DNA of 41,846 bases. Origin: Frankiales bacterium (GTDB taxonomy: Bacteria > Actinomycetota > Actinomycetes > Mycobacteriales > SCTD01). The position numbers and the translations under genes were made by a program. The stretch lies in contig JAOPVZ010000215.1 in NCBI GenBank assembly GCA_025965935.1, forward strand, positions 1-41,846. The letters run 5' to 3'. Of the stretch, positions 31,238-41,846 are shown one piece after another (the stretch's first letter is position 1; each line of letters opens with the position of its first letter). Under the pieces are notes generated by a model. The model was not told the DNA's origin. It made no database searches and saw nothing but the letters and a program-made list of their open reading frames with translations.

Positions 31238-32644
31238 ATGGCATCGACAAGCTTCGTTGACCTGTCACGCCTGCAGTTCGCGACCACGGCCGCCTTCCAC
31301 ATGACGTTCCCGGCCCTGTCCGTGGGGCTCGCGATCTTCTTGGTCATCTGCTACGCCTGCTACTGCAAGACCGACAACCCGATCTACCTGCAGATGTTCC
31401 GCTTCTGGCGCAGGATCTTCGCCGTCGGGTTCGCCCTCGGCATCGTGGCCGGCATCGTCCTCACCTTCGAGCTGGGGCTCAACTGGGGCGGGTACTCCAG
31501 AGCCGTCGGGCCGGTTCTCGGTCCGATCATCTGCCTGGAGGCGCTGACCGCGTTCTTCCTCGAAGCGGGCTTCATCGGGATCCTGCTGTACGGCGAGGGC
31601 CGGGTCAGCCGCAAGGTGACGATGGTCGCTTCGTGCCTGGTAGCCCTGGGTGCGCTGCTCTCGACGACGTGGATCCTCGCCGCGAACTCATGGATGCAGA
31701 CACCGGCGGGGTACAAGGAGGTCAACGGGCAGTTCCAGCCCACGAGCTGGTACCACGTGATCTTCAATCCCGCCTTCGACTGGCGTTTCCCTCACCAGGT
31801 GCTCGCGGTGCTGATCTCGGCGGCGTGGTTCATCGCGGCGATCGGCGCCTACTACCTCCTCAAGGACCGTGCGGCGCAGTTCGCCCGGAAGACGATGTCC
31901 ATGGGGCTGCTGGCGGCGTCCCTGTTGTTGCCGGTGCAGCTCTATGTCGGCGACAGCACCGCCAGCTACGTGACCGCGGTCTACCAGCCGGCCAAGGTCA
32001 CCGCAGCCGAGGGCAACTTCGCAAACGGCAGCACGGGCTGGAACGTGATCGTGATCCCGAACCAGTCCAAGCAGCGTGACGACTTCAAGCTGAGCATCCC
32101 GCACGCGGGCAGTGTCTTCGTGTTCCACAACTTCTCCGGGACCACGCCCGTACCAGGTCTCAAGCTCTTCCCGAAGGCCATGCAACCGCCGGTGTGGCCG
32201 ACCTTCTACGGCTTCAAGGTGATGATCTTCGCGGCGTGGGGGATGTTCTCCGTCGCGTTCATCGGGCTGGTCATGCGGCTGCGCCGCCGGCTGTTCACCG
32301 AGCGCTGGTTCCTGCGGCTCGTGCTGTGGACCATGCCGGTCGGTGTGTTCGCCACGATCGCCGGCTGGGTGGTGTCCGAGTCAGGGCGGCAGCCGTGGCT
32401 GGTCTACGGCAAGCTCCTCGTCACCAACTCGCCCTCGTCGCTCAGCAGCGGCGAACTGCTCGCCACCCTCATCGGCTTCTGGGTCGTCTACCTCGTCCTG
32501 TTCGGAGCCTGGGTCCGGCACGTCGTGCACGAGGTCCGCAAGGGGCCGGAGGAGCTACCTCCCAACAGCGTCGACACACCGCTCGCCAGCCGGCCGAGCC
32601 CACCACAAGCGATGCAGGTGCTCGTGCCAGTCGGGTCGGAGTGA
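31238..32644 (+). CDS. cydA: Cytochrome bd quinol oxidase subunit I
   Basis: 468 residues from ATG 31238 (GGAG upstream). Heme ligand His21 in TTAAFHMTFPALSVG, the second conserved His in FDWRFPHQVLAV and the signature PVGVFATIAGW...ESGRQPW are all present. The Q-loop between helices 6 and 7 (GNFANGSTGWNVIVI region) is short, as in the CIO/short-loop branch that includes actinobacteria. CydA binds hemes b558, b595 and d and oxidises menaquinol while reducing O2 at high affinity in the cytoplasmic membrane. The C-terminal ~35 residues are Pro/Ser-rich and outside the conserved domain. Six bp separate it from cydB. Confidence 0.97.
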   Translation: MASTSFVDLSRLQFATTAAFHMTFPALSVGLAIFLVICYACYCKTDNPIYLQMFRFWRRIFAVGFALGIVAGIVLTFELGLNWGGYSRAVGPVLGPIICLEALTAFFLEAGFIGILLYGEGRVSRKVTMVASCLVALGALLSTTWILAANSWMQTPAGYKEVNGQFQPTSWYHVIFNPAFDWRFPHQVLAVLISAAWFIAAIGAYYLLKDRAAQFARKTMSMGLLAASLLLPVQLYVGDSTASYVTAVYQPAKVTAAEGNFANGSTGWNVIVIPNQSKQRDDFKLSIPHAGSVFVFHNFSGTTPVPGLKLFPKAMQPPVWPTFYGFKVMIFAAWGMFSVAFIGLVMRLRRRLFTERWFLRLVLWTMPVGVFATIAGWVVSESGRQPWLVYGKLLVTNSPSSLSSGELLATLIGFWVVYLVLFGAWVRHVVHEVRKGPEELPPNSVDTPLASRPSPPQAMQVLVPVGSE

Positions 32645-32650
32645 TCGCAG

Positions 32651-33703
32651 ATGATCTACTTCTGGACCGCTGTCCTCCTACTGGCCCTGCTCACGTACGT
32701 GGTGCTGGATGGCTACGACCTCGGTATCGGCACGCTCACGCTGTTCGAGCGGGACGGCGACACTCAGCGCCACATGCTCGATGTCGTCGGCAACGTCTGG
32801 GACGGCAACGAGTCGTGGCTGGTCCTGATCGCGATGGGCCTGTGGGCCGGCTTTCCGGATGCGTACGCGACCGCGCTGCCCGGTCTGTACCTGCCGCTGT
32901 GCCTGATGCTGTTCGGCCTGATCTTCCGCGGCTTCGCGATCGAGATGACACTCCACCGGCCAGGCTTCGACCGGGTGTGGGGCCGAGTGTTCGGTATCGG
33001 ATCGCTCGTGACGGCCTTCGCGCAGGGCGTCCTCTTCGGAGGACTGCTGACCGGGATCACCGTGGTGGACCAGCGGTTCGCAGGTCGTACCTGGGACTTC
33101 CTCGGCCACGGCTATGCGCTGCTGACCGGATGCGCGACCGTCCTGCTCTACACCTGGGCGGGCGCCGCGCAGCTGCAGGCGAAGCTTGCAGCTGACGAAC
33201 GCCAGCAAGCCGGACGTCGGGTGCGGCTGCTGACCGGCCCGGTCCTGCTGGCCTCCGTCCTCAGCGCGATCCTGCTGCCGCTGGCCACCCGCGCGCACCT
33301 GCGCCTGGACGGCGTCGGACGATGGCTGCCCTTCAGCTACGGCCTGCTGGTCGCGGCCGGAGCGTTCTACGCGGCCTGGCGTTGGGCCGGTCGGGCACCC
33401 AGGCACGTCAGCTTCGTTGCCACCTGCGCGGCCCAGGTCGCCGGACTGCTGGCGCTGGCCTGCCTGTACTTCCCGCAGCTCGTGCCGCCTTCAGTGACGA
33501 TCTACTCAGCGGCCGCCGGACGCACCACCCTGGTGTTCCTCGCCGTGATGATGGGCGTCTTCGGACCGGGCACGGTGGCGTACGGGGTCTACGCGCACTG
33601 GGTGTTCCGGGCTGCGCCACCTCCCGTCCCCGAGCTGCCGTTCGCAGACCCGCGGCCGAGCCGCCTCGCCACCCTCGACGTGAAGGGATCACAACATGGC
33701 TGA
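32651..33703 (+). CDS. cydB: Cytochrome bd quinol oxidase subunit II
   Basis: 350 residues from ATG 32651. The opening MIYFWTAVLLLALLTYVVLDGYDLGIG and the stretch VGNVWDGNESWLVL, then FGLIFRGFAIEMTLH, are diagnostic for CydB; eight to nine transmembrane helices follow. It pairs with CydA to form the oxidase. The last 8 bp overlap the start of the 64-aa protein gene, which indicates one transcript and coupled translation. Confidence 0.96.
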   Translation: MIYFWTAVLLLALLTYVVLDGYDLGIGTLTLFERDGDTQRHMLDVVGNVWDGNESWLVLIAMGLWAGFPDAYATALPGLYLPLCLMLFGLIFRGFAIEMTLHRPGFDRVWGRVFGIGSLVTAFAQGVLFGGLLTGITVVDQRFAGRTWDFLGHGYALLTGCATVLLYTWAGAAQLQAKLAADERQQAGRRVRLLTGPVLLASVLSAILLPLATRAHLRLDGVGRWLPFSYGLLVAAGAFYAAWRWAGRAPRHVSFVATCAAQVAGLLALACLYFPQLVPPSVTIYSAAAGRTTLVFLAVMMGVFGPGTVAYGVYAHWVFRAAPPPVPELPFADPRPSRLATLDVKGSQHG

Positions 33704-33890
33704 CCGCAAGTGGCCGGCGTGGGCACGGTTCATCGTGGTCCTGCTGCTGCTCCCCGTCTGGGCCGCCGCGATCCTGGCGGCCGAGAACGACTTCAGCGGT
33801 GTGGGCTCCTGGTTCGACCCGCTGGTGATCGGGTCGTTCGCCGTCATCGTGGTCGCCGCATGGGTCGCCACCCGGAACTCGCAACGCTGA
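33696..33890 (+). CDS. 64-aa two-helix membrane protein, candidate cytochrome bd accessory subunit
   Basis: MADRKWPAWARF then two hydrophobic helices (~12-29 and ~41-59), ending in TRNSQR. AGGGA lies 7 nt upstream, the start overlaps cydB by 8 bp and the stop overlaps the cydD start (TGATG), so translation of the small gene is tied into the operon. Small subunits such as CydX (one helix) or CydH stabilise the oxidase in other bacteria, but this has two helices and no similarity to CydX that I can see. It could be a third oxidase subunit, a CydDC partner or an assembly factor. Confidence 0.78.
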   Translation: MADRKWPAWARFIVVLLLLPVWAAAILAAENDFSGVGSWFDPLVIGSFAVIVVAAWVATRNSQR

Positions 33891-35629
33891 TGCCCGGCCC
33901 CTCGAGCACCGCGGTAAGCACGGGGAAACCCGTTGCTCCAGGACGCTTCCGGGACGAGGAGGCCACCCAGGCTCGCCGCGAAGCGCGGGCCTGGTTGGCC
34001 GACGCCCGAGGGCACGGCAAGACGTTGTTCGCTGCCGCCGGGCTGGCCGATGTCCTGGCCGCCGCCGGCACCGTGCTCGGCTGCTGGAACATCGCCACCC
34101 TGATCGTCGCCGGGATCGGACCTCGGCACTCCGGCGGGCTGGACGGGGCGGTCGTCGGGGTCGCCGTCGGCGCTCTCGTGGCCGCGATCGCCGCACTGAG
34201 CGCGGCTCGGCTGGCCGAAGCCGGTGCCGTACGGGTCGAGACCGCTGTGCGTGCCGACCTGCTGGAGTCGCTGCTGCTCGGCGATGCGGATGAGGAGTCG
34301 GTGACCCCCGCGGTTGCCGCGACGGCGGTGATGGAACAGCTCCCGCAGATCGGGGCTTACTTCCGCGGCTACGCCCGGACGGCTATCACGACCGTGAGCG
34401 TCCCGGTGGTGATCCTGATCGCGATCTTCCCGGCGAGCTGGGTCGTCGGTTTGCTCCTGCTGGTGTCGATGCCGATCGTTCCGATCAACATGGCGGTCAC
34501 GGGTCTCGGGGCGACCGAGGCCAGCCGCCGACAGCTGACGCAGATCAGCGAGCTGTCGGGCCAGGTACTGGAGCGGCTTCAGGCCGCGTCCACGTTGCGC
34601 GCGCTCGGTGCCATCGAGCACCAGCGACGCGTCGTGGAGCGGGCCGCCCACGAACTGGCCCGCCGGACCGCGGCGGTGCTGCGCATCGCGTTCCTCGCCT
34701 CGACCGCTCTGGAATGGGTCTCGACCTTCGGTATCGGGATGGTCGCGATGTACACCGGAGCCACGCTGCTGGGCTACGTCCACGCCGCTCCGCTACCGGT
34801 CGACATCTCGCCGCGCTCGGCGGTGTTCGTCCTGCTGCTGGCGCCCGAGTTCTTCTTGCCCCTGCGCCGCTTCGCCGCCGCGTACCACCAGGGGCAGGAG
34901 GCGATTGCCGCCGCCGAGGTCCTCGGGTCGCTGACGGAGGCTCGCCATGTCACGCGCGGCGCCGGGTCTTCGACGTGGACCGGGACACCGCCCCGAGTCG
35001 AGCTGCGAAATGTGAGCGTTCGCTACCGCACTCGCTCGTCGGCGGCGCTGAGCGACGTCACGTTGACGCTGCCGTCCGGGGCGGCCTTCGGTGTGTCAGG
35101 TGCCTCCGGAAGCGGGAAGTCGACGCTGCTCCGGGTCGCCGGCAGCTGGCTCGCCCCGACTGAGGGCACCGTGCGACGTGACCAGCGGCCTCCCGATCAA
35201 GGAGGGCGTGCCCTGCTGCTCGGGCAGCGGCCCTACCTCTTCCCCGGCACCCTTGCCGACAACCTCGCGCTCGGACAGCCAGGACTTCCCACGTCTCGGA
35301 TGTGGGAGGCAATCGCCCGGGCTCAGCTGACACAGGTCGTGCAGGGTCTGCCCGAAGGGCTGGACACCGTGCTCGGTGAGCGCGGCTGGGGGCTGTCCGC
35401 GGGAGAGGCACAACGCATCTCCATCGCCCGGGCTTTCCTCAGCGACGCGACGTTCCTGATCCTGGACGAGCCGACCGCCCATCTTGACCGGGACACCGAG
35501 CACAGCCTGCTCGATCCGCTACGGGAGCTGCTGCGCGGGCGGACGGCACTGCTGGCCAGCCACTCCGACGCGGTGCTGGCCCTGTCGGACTACGTGATCA
35601 CCCTCGAGGACGGACACCTCCATGATTGA
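33890..35629 (+). CDS. cydD: Thiol reductant ABC exporter, CydD subunit
   Basis: 579 residues from ATG 33890, overlapping the previous stop. Six-helix membrane domain (~45-330) and an ATPase with Walker A GASGSGKST, signature LSAGEAQRISIARAF (LSGGQ variant), Walker B FLILDEPTAHLD and H-loop ASHSD. CydDC exports glutathione/cysteine-type thiols or heme-related cargo and is needed for assembly of cytochrome bd. An ~40-residue N-terminal tail precedes the first helix. The ATPase Q-loop region is compact (RRDQRPPDQGGRALLLGQRPYLF). It overlaps cydC by 8 bp. Confidence 0.93.
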   Translation: MPGPSSTAVSTGKPVAPGRFRDEEATQARREARAWLADARGHGKTLFAAAGLADVLAAAGTVLGCWNIATLIVAGIGPRHSGGLDGAVVGVAVGALVAAIAALSAARLAEAGAVRVETAVRADLLESLLLGDADEESVTPAVAATAVMEQLPQIGAYFRGYARTAITTVSVPVVILIAIFPASWVVGLLLLVSMPIVPINMAVTGLGATEASRRQLTQISELSGQVLERLQAASTLRALGAIEHQRRVVERAAHELARRTAAVLRIAFLASTALEWVSTFGIGMVAMYTGATLLGYVHAAPLPVDISPRSAVFVLLLAPEFFLPLRRFAAAYHQGQEAIAAAEVLGSLTEARHVTRGAGSSTWTGTPPRVELRNVSVRYRTRSSAALSDVTLTLPSGAAFGVSGASGSGKSTLLRVAGSWLAPTEGTVRRDQRPPDQGGRALLLGQRPYLFPGTLADNLALGQPGLPTSRMWEAIARAQLTQVVQGLPEGLDTVLGERGWGLSAGEAQRISIARAFLSDATFLILDEPTAHLDRDTEHSLLDPLRELLRGRTALLASHSDAVLALSDYVITLEDGHLHD

Positions 35630-37283
35630 GGCCGCATCCGCGCGCGGCCCGCACGTGGCGGCCCCGCGGCTGGTGCTCGGGCTGCTGCTCGCGACAACCG
35701 CGGCGATCGCGTCGGCCGCACTGATGGGCCTGGCCGGCTGGTTCATCGTCAAGTCAGCCCAGACAGGCCTGTCCACCACGTCGCGCTTCTCCTGGCTCTA
35801 TCCCAGTGCGGGAGTCGAGGCACTGGCCGTCATTCGCACCTCGGCCCGCTACGGCGAGCGGCTGTCCACGCACCGGTCGACGCTGGAGCTGCTGGCCCGA
35901 GTGCGTACGCGCCTGTTCGCCTCGGCGACGCGACTGCCGTTGGCCAAGCTGCGATCCCTGCGCAGCGGTGACTTGCTCGACCGGGTGCAGGCCGACGTCG
36001 ACACCCTCGACCGGTACGTGCTCGCAGTGGCCGTCCCGGCCGTCGTCTGCACCGTTGTGGGCGCCGGCAGCTTGACGGTCCTGACGCTCGTGCGCCCCTT
36101 CTTCGGCGCGGCGGCCGGGGGTCTGCTGGTTCTCGCACTGGCCGTCAACCTGACACTGGACCGGGGCACTCGGCGTCTCGGCAGCCAGTTGGCTCTGGAC
36201 CGGTCCGAGGCCCGGTCACGCCTCGTCGAGGCGATCGAAGGCAGGGCCGAGCTGGCCGGCTACGGCGCTCGCGAGCTGGCATACGGCGAGCTGCGCGATC
36301 GGTTCGCGGCGCTGGACGTCCCAGCTCGCCGGCTGTCGGTCAGGAACAGCAACGGGCAGGCCGTCATGACGGTCGCCGCCGGCCTGGCCGTGGCGGCGAT
36401 CCTCGCAGTCGGGGCTGGTGGCACGCGACCTCTGGACTCGGCGGTGCTCGCGTTCGCCGCCCTGCTGGCGCTGGCCTTGTTCGATGCCGCAAAGGCCATC
36501 GGCTCCATCGGCCAGGAGGTCGGGCGGGCGGGCGCGGCCCGGCAACGGTTGCGCGAAGTGGCCGGCCTCGCCAGAGGCGCCGGGCGTGACGTCGAGTCGA
36601 CCGGACAGCATGAGCCGGCGCCAGTCGCCGAGGTCGTCGTCCGCCAGCTGTCGGCCGGGTACGGGACAGGTCCGGTGCTCGAGCTGGCCCACTTGGACAT
36701 CGCCGGCGGCAGCCTTGTCGTGCTCTCCGGGCCCTCGGGTGCGGGAAAGTCGACGCTGCTGCTCCTGCTCGCCGGCGAGCAGCCAGCCATGACCGGTGAG
36801 GTCCGCGTCGGCGGAGTTGACCCGAGCACCCTGAGCTACGAGCAGCGCAGCGACTACCTCACCCTCATCGAGGCGGACAGCGGTGTTCTCAACGGAACCG
36901 TCGAGGACAACCTGCGGCTGGCCCGTCCGGCGGCTACCGGAGCCGAGCTCGACGACGCCCTGGAGGTGGCGGTCCTCTCCGGCTTCGTCGAGCGCTCGAC
37001 CCCCGTCGGACCGGGAGGCAGCTTCCTGTCCGGAGGGCAGCGCCGCCGGCTCGCCCTGGCCCAGGCCTACCTTCGCCGTCCGAGGCTCCTGCTGCTCGAC
37101 GAGCCGACAGAGGGCCTGGACGAGGCCATCGCCGTACAGGTGCTGTCCAACCTTCGCGCGGCGCTTCCTGGTACGACGATCGTGGCGGCTGTTCACGCGC
37201 GCAATGCCGGCGACGTGATCGCCGACGCCGATCAGGTGATCCAGCTGGCCGACGGTCACGTCGTCGGCGATCGCGTCAGCTGA
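35622..37283 (+). CDS. cydC: Thiol reductant ABC exporter, CydC subunit
   Basis: 553 residues from ATG 35622. Membrane domain ~15-305 (AALMGLAGWFIVKSAQTG is typical of CydC), ATPase with Walker A GPSGAGKST, signature FLSGGQRRRLALAQAY, Walker B LLLLDEPTEGLD and a His in AAVHAR at the H-loop. It forms the heterodimeric exporter with CydD; in this pair CydC has the canonical LSGGQ and CydD the variant, a common asymmetry. Last gene of the operon; a strong hairpin follows 33 bp after its stop. Confidence 0.93.
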   Translation: MIEAASARGPHVAAPRLVLGLLLATTAAIASAALMGLAGWFIVKSAQTGLSTTSRFSWLYPSAGVEALAVIRTSARYGERLSTHRSTLELLARVRTRLFASATRLPLAKLRSLRSGDLLDRVQADVDTLDRYVLAVAVPAVVCTVVGAGSLTVLTLVRPFFGAAAGGLLVLALAVNLTLDRGTRRLGSQLALDRSEARSRLVEAIEGRAELAGYGARELAYGELRDRFAALDVPARRLSVRNSNGQAVMTVAAGLAVAAILAVGAGGTRPLDSAVLAFAALLALALFDAAKAIGSIGQEVGRAGAARQRLREVAGLARGAGRDVESTGQHEPAPVAEVVVRQLSAGYGTGPVLELAHLDIAGGSLVVLSGPSGAGKSTLLLLLAGEQPAMTGEVRVGGVDPSTLSYEQRSDYLTLIEADSGVLNGTVEDNLRLARPAATGAELDDALEVAVLSGFVERSTPVGPGGSFLSGGQRRRLALAQAYLRRPRLLLLDEPTEGLDEAIAVQVLSNLRAALPGTTIVAAVHARNAGDVIADADQVIQLADGHVVGDRVS

Positions 37284-37315
37284 ATCCCGACGAGGCCGTG
37301 CTCCGCACCGAGGAC

Positions 37316-37347
37316 GTCCGGGTCGGCCGACGAGGGCCGACCCGGAC
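37316..37347. terminator. Strong bidirectional hairpin terminator
   Basis: GTCCGGGTCGGCC (37316-37328), 6-nt loop GACGAG, GGCCGACCCGGAC (37335-37347): a perfect 13-bp stem between the convergent cydC and katG genes. There is no T-tract on either side, as is common in high-GC genomes. Confidence 0.82.
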
Positions 37348-37355
37348 GCCAGGGA

Positions 37356-40096
<2,741 letters not shown>

Positions 40097-40099
40097 TAT

Positions 40100-40114
40100 C
40101 TTGAATGAGTCAAG
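40100..40114. promoter_or_regulatory. Candidate FurA box CTTGA-N5-TCAAG
   Basis: 15-bp inverted repeat ending 4 bp upstream of the furA GTG; on the minus strand it contains TTGACT, a possible -35 or part of the AT-richer FurA site. This suits autoregulation of furA-katG. Confidence 0.6.
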
Positions 40115-40237
40115 TTGAGGTATCAGGCCGGTCAGAGCGACGAGCTGCCGCAGAAATACCTGGAAGTGCGACTCAACACGTCAATGGCCTGCAAGGCACA
40201 CTTCGACGCGGCCTCTGGCCACCACCGAACGGCTGAG

Positions 40238-40243
40238 TACGAT
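40238..40243 (+). promoter_or_regulatory. Possible -10 (TACGAT) for the Asp-box protein gene
   Basis: TACGAT lies 35 bp upstream of ATG 40279; the hexamer 17 bp earlier (CTGGCC) is a weak -35. The rest of the 40115-40278 region shows no other gene or repeat. Confidence 0.3.
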
Positions 40244-40278
40244 CGCCCGACGAGGCGCGATGACGCCCAGGAGGACCT

Positions 40279-41846
40279 ATGAAGAAGGTCTGGCTGGTGG
40301 CCTTGATGGCCATGGCTCTCTCACTGGCGGCCGGGTTCCCTGCCGCGACAGCGGCCGACTCGGACACCCGGGTCTCCGCCGGCAGTCCGACCACGCCGTT
40401 CTCGCAGAACAAGCAGAACGAGCCGGCGCTCGCCGTCGACGCCCATGCGCCCTCGGTCATGGTTGCCGGCGCGAACGAAGAGATCGACATGGAGGCCTGC
40501 AACGCCGGCGACGACACGACCTGCCCCTTCACCCCGGGTGTCGGCGTCTCGGGTGTCTACTTCTCCTTCGACGGTGGGAGCACCTGGACGCAACCGACGT
40601 ACACGGGCTTGACGGCACGGGATTGCCTCGGCGTCGTCGGGCCGGACCCCGGGTGCACGACGCACTCCGGGCCGATCGGAACACTGCCCGGCTACTACGA
40701 GCAGGGCCTGGTCTCCGACGGGGACCCGGCGGTGGCCTTCGGCCCGCGCCCGGACGCCAGCGGTCGGTTCAGCTGGAGCAACGGCTCACGGCTCTACTAC
40801 GCCAACCTCACCAGCAACCTCGGCGCCACGCGGTCGGAGCAGACCTTCCGCGGCTTCGAGGCGATCGCGGTCTCCCGCACCGATGACGTGAGAGCCGCAG
40901 CGGCTGGCAGCAACTCGGCCTGGATGTCGCCGGTGCTCATCTCCAAGCAGTCGTCGACGACCTTCTCTGACAAGGAGCAGATCTGGGCCGACAACGCGTC
41001 CTCGAGCCGGTACTTCGGCACCGTCTACGCGTGCTGGGCGTCCTTCGTCGGCCAGGAGAAGGGCAATGCCGCGCCTGCGCCGCTCCAGGCCGCTGTCTCG
41101 CACGACGGCGGCGCCTCGTGGACGGTCCGCCCCGTCTCCGCGGCGGCGAACAACAGCAACCGCAATCCCGCCGACGGCTGCACGATCCGCACCGACAGCG
41201 CCGGCAACGCCTACGTCTTCGGGGTCGGCACGTCCTCCTCGCAGGGCAAGCAGGCGTTCGAGCTGATGTCGGTGTCCACCAACGGCGGCGCGACGTGGTC
41301 CAAGCCGCAGCCGGTCGTCGGTCCCGTCACGCAGCCCGGCGTCCTCGACCCGGTACAGGGCCGGCCCGTCATCGACGGCGTTGCCGGTGCCCGCAGTGAC
41401 CTGGCGCCCGCGCCGAGCGTCGACATCGCCAACGGCGCCCCGACCGGAGCCGACGCGACCAACCGCATCGTGCTGTCCTACGTGAGCGGCACGGTCGATG
41501 CCCCACACGTCTACTTCTCGGAGTCACGCGACCGCGGCGTCACGTGGGCGACACCGCGCGCCGTCGAGAGCCCCGGTGACCGCGGCCTGTATGCCGCGCC
41601 GGCGATCTCACCGAACGGCACCGACGTCTACCTCGTCTACAACGCCTTCACGACGCCGTTCCGCACCAACACGACCGACCCGCGCTCGCTCGTCGGCGTC
41701 GTGCTGCACGCGGACACCACCTCGACGGCGACCGGAGCGTTCAGCGAGCTGCACCGGGGCGCGCCTGGTGATCCGCGCGGCAGCAGCGCCAACGCGCTGA
41801 CCGACGAGTTCCTCGGCGACTACGTGTACGCCGTGGCGACGCGAAC
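40279..41846 (+). CDS. Secreted Asp-box (BNR) repeat protein, 3' end missing
   Basis: Reads from ATG 40279 (AGGAGG 4 nt upstream) through the right edge without a stop, 522 codons visible. Signal peptide MKKVWLVALMAMALSLAAGFPAATAA. Asp-box repeats FDGGSTWT, SHDGGASWT, STNGGATWS and SRDRGVTWA are spaced as in a beta-propeller of the sialidase superfamily; I see no full sialidase catalytic set. It resembles the protein at 8501 in general design but not closely in sequence. Extracellular; because the C-terminus is missing I cannot say whether it too carries a sorting signal. Divergent from furA. Confidence 0.82.
   Translation, partial: MKKVWLVALMAMALSLAAGFPAATAADSDTRVSAGSPTTPFSQNKQNEPALAVDAHAPSVMVAGANEEIDMEACNAGDDTTCPFTPGVGVSGVYFSFDGGSTWTQPTYTGLTARDCLGVVGPDPGCTTHSGPIGTLPGYYEQGLVSDGDPAVAFGPRPDASGRFSWSNGSRLYYANLTSNLGATRSEQTFRGFEAIAVSRTDDVRAAAAGSNSAWMSPVLISKQSSTTFSDKEQIWADNASSSRYFGTVYACWASFVGQEKGNAAPAPLQAAVSHDGGASWTVRPVSAAANNSNRNPADGCTIRTDSAGNAYVFGVGTSSSQGKQAFELMSVSTNGGATWSKPQPVVGPVTQPGVLDPVQGRPVIDGVAGARSDLAPAPSVDIANGAPTGADATNRIVLSYVSGTVDAPHVYFSESRDRGVTWATPRAVESPGDRGLYAAPAISPNGTDVYLVYNAFTTPFRTNTTDPRSLVGVVLHADTTSTATGAFSELHRGAPGDPRGSSANALTDEFLGDYVYAVATR

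Overview
The window is GC-rich throughout (by eye, not computed), with heavy use of GTG starts, very short intergenic gaps, many stop/start overlaps (ATGA, GTGA, TGATG) and several apparently leaderless promoters (a -10-like hexamer 6-7 nt before GTG/ATG). An F420/Ddn-type oxidoreductase, an LAxTG-type sorting motif, a furA-katG pair and an actinobacterial-style formylglycine-generating enzyme all point to an actinomycete chromosome. I cannot place the genus; Nocardioidaceae or a neighbouring family is a guess. I found no tRNA, rRNA, CRISPR array, insertion sequence, phage gene or origin. The longest gene-free stretch is about 210 bases (22830-23037).

Layout. 1-7.8 kb is core/housekeeping: the start of yqgE (partial), typA, a secreted subtilase, a YbaK-type deacylase coupled to a pirin, a Nudix hydrolase, a pterin-dehydratase-like protein, a membrane protein and citrate synthase. 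7.8-16.5 kb is mixed: a secreted M15 peptidase, a large secreted Asp-box protein ending in LAATG plus a membrane anchor, a Ddn-like oxidoreductase divergent from a TetR/MBL-hydrolase pair around clear palindromic operators, a TANGO2/NRDE protein, a stand-alone Lrp RAM domain, a thioredoxin-reductase-like flavoprotein, a CalB-like secreted lipase and a disordered hydrophilic protein behind a SigB/F-like promoter.

16.5-26.5 kb is the most unusual region: a sulfate-ester island. Leftward runs SRPBCC protein, a sulfatase fused in frame to a DJ-1/PfpI domain, and a haloalkane dehalogenase. Rightward from the same intergenic region run an arylsulfatase whose C-terminal beta-sandwich domain lies in a second ORF in another frame, a 25-codon leader ORF, the formylglycine-generating enzyme that matures such sulfatases, a TetR regulator, a DUF1330-like protein and a short SdsA-type metallo-alkylsulfatase. 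Two promoters in this island carry the same pseudo-palindrome (TGRCA-N7-TGCCA), which suggests one regulon, probably under the island's own TetR protein.

26.5-40.1 kb holds a ClC-type anion channel divergent from an unknown membrane-anchored protein over a perfect inverted repeat, then a LysR regulator divergent from MFS-cydA-cydB-(64-aa two-helix protein)-cydD-cydC, i.e. a complete cytochrome bd oxidase and its assembly exporter. A 13-bp hairpin terminator separates this from the convergent furA-katG peroxide-defence pair. A secreted Asp-box protein starts at 40.3 kb and runs off the end.
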